Positions 26,068-26,237 of a stretch of 26,237 bases of DNA are shown here, one piece after another. A model generated the notes under the pieces. It saw nothing but the letters and a program-made list of their open reading frames with translations. It ran no database searches and was not told the DNA's origin. A program made the position numbers and the translations under genes. Location: NCBI GenBank assembly GCA_964386525.1, contig CAYLSO010000078.1, forward strand, positions 1-26,237, read 5' to 3'. This stretch comes from CAYLSO01 sp964386525 (GTDB lineage: Bacteria; Eisenbacteria; RBG-16-71-46; DASYSL01). Each line of letters begins with the position of its first letter. Within the stretch, counting starts at the first letter, position 1.

Positions 26068-26237
26068 ATGGGCAAGCGCTACAAGATCGCCTGGCTGCCG
26101 GGAGACGGCGTGGGCGTCGAGGTCATGGACGCGGCCAAGCTCGTGCTCGACCGCGTCGGCCTCGACGCCGAGTACACACACGGGGACATCGGCTGGGACT
26201 TCTGGTGCCAGGAGGGCGACGCCTTCCCGGCGCGCAC
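26068..26237 (+). CDS. Isocitrate/isopropylmalate-family dehydrogenase (N-terminal part, cut by window end)
   Basis: NAD(P)-dependent decarboxylating dehydrogenase of the isocitrate/3-isopropylmalate family; 56 complete codons are visible. ATG 26068 follows a strong GGAGGAA (26054-26060). KIAWLPGDGVGVEVMDAAKLVLDRVGL is the family N-terminus (strand A with the PGDGxG turn), and HGDIGWDFWCQEGDAFPAR leads toward the active-site region. The substrate-determining residues lie beyond the window, so isocitrate, isopropylmalate, homoisocitrate or tartrate cannot be told apart. Separate promoter from czcA. Confidence 0.85.
   Translation, partial: MGKRYKIAWLPGDGVGVEVMDAAKLVLDRVGLDAEYTHGDIGWDFWCQEGDAFPAR

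Overview
The window is a GC-rich chromosomal segment from a Gram-negative-type (two-membrane) bacterium. It carries two RND efflux systems, lipoprotein periplasmic adaptors, a TolC-type outer-membrane channel and several exported proteins. One large secreted kelch-repeat protein ends in a FlgD-like C-terminal domain, a style common in uncultured FCB-group and Candidatus Eisenbacteria-like genomes. That assignment is only a suggestion; no rRNA, tRNA or marker gene is present. I see no insertion sequence, prophage, CRISPR array or RNA gene. Coding density is high, with GTG starts and overlapping stop/start codons.

Layout. 1-1089 (-): most of an organophosphate:phosphate-antiporter-like MFS transporter, cut by the window edge. 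1319-1978 (+): a NYN-domain (PIN-like) putative RNase whose Shine-Dalgarno lies inside a terminator-like hairpin. 2139-3898 (+): cysE-cysK, the two-step cysteine biosynthesis pair, translationally coupled. 4219-8507 (-): a lipoprotein adaptor plus HAE1-type RND pump with no outer-membrane partner alongside. 8866-13371 (+): a tight four-gene operon encoding an alanine-dehydrogenase-family enzyme lacking the usual substrate lysine, an acetate/4-hydroxybutyrate-type CoA-transferase, a dimethylarginine dimethylaminohydrolase and a class V aminotransferase. This looks like an amino-acid or methylarginine catabolic module and is the least conventional set of genes here. 13616-17793 (+): an exported trio of kelch/CARDB/FlgD-tail protein, NTF2-like protein and metallo-beta-lactamase-fold hydrolase. 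17816-19534 (-): an exported gamma-glutamyltransferase-family Ntn hydrolase lacking the glutathione-site residues. 19727-25923 (+): a heavy-metal efflux operon made of a small Cys-rich exported protein, apparently leaderless, then czcC-, czcB- and czcA-like genes. 26068-end (+): the start of an isocitrate/isopropylmalate-family dehydrogenase.

How the genes work together. cysE and cysK convert serine to O-acetylserine and then cysteine. The czc-like set would form a tripartite divalent-cation exporter, with the small Cys-rich protein as a possible periplasmic metal binder. The HAE1 pump would need a TolC-type channel from elsewhere. The four-gene catabolic operon has one-base and short intergenic junctions and a very stable hairpin before its third gene, which could set different expression levels for its two halves.
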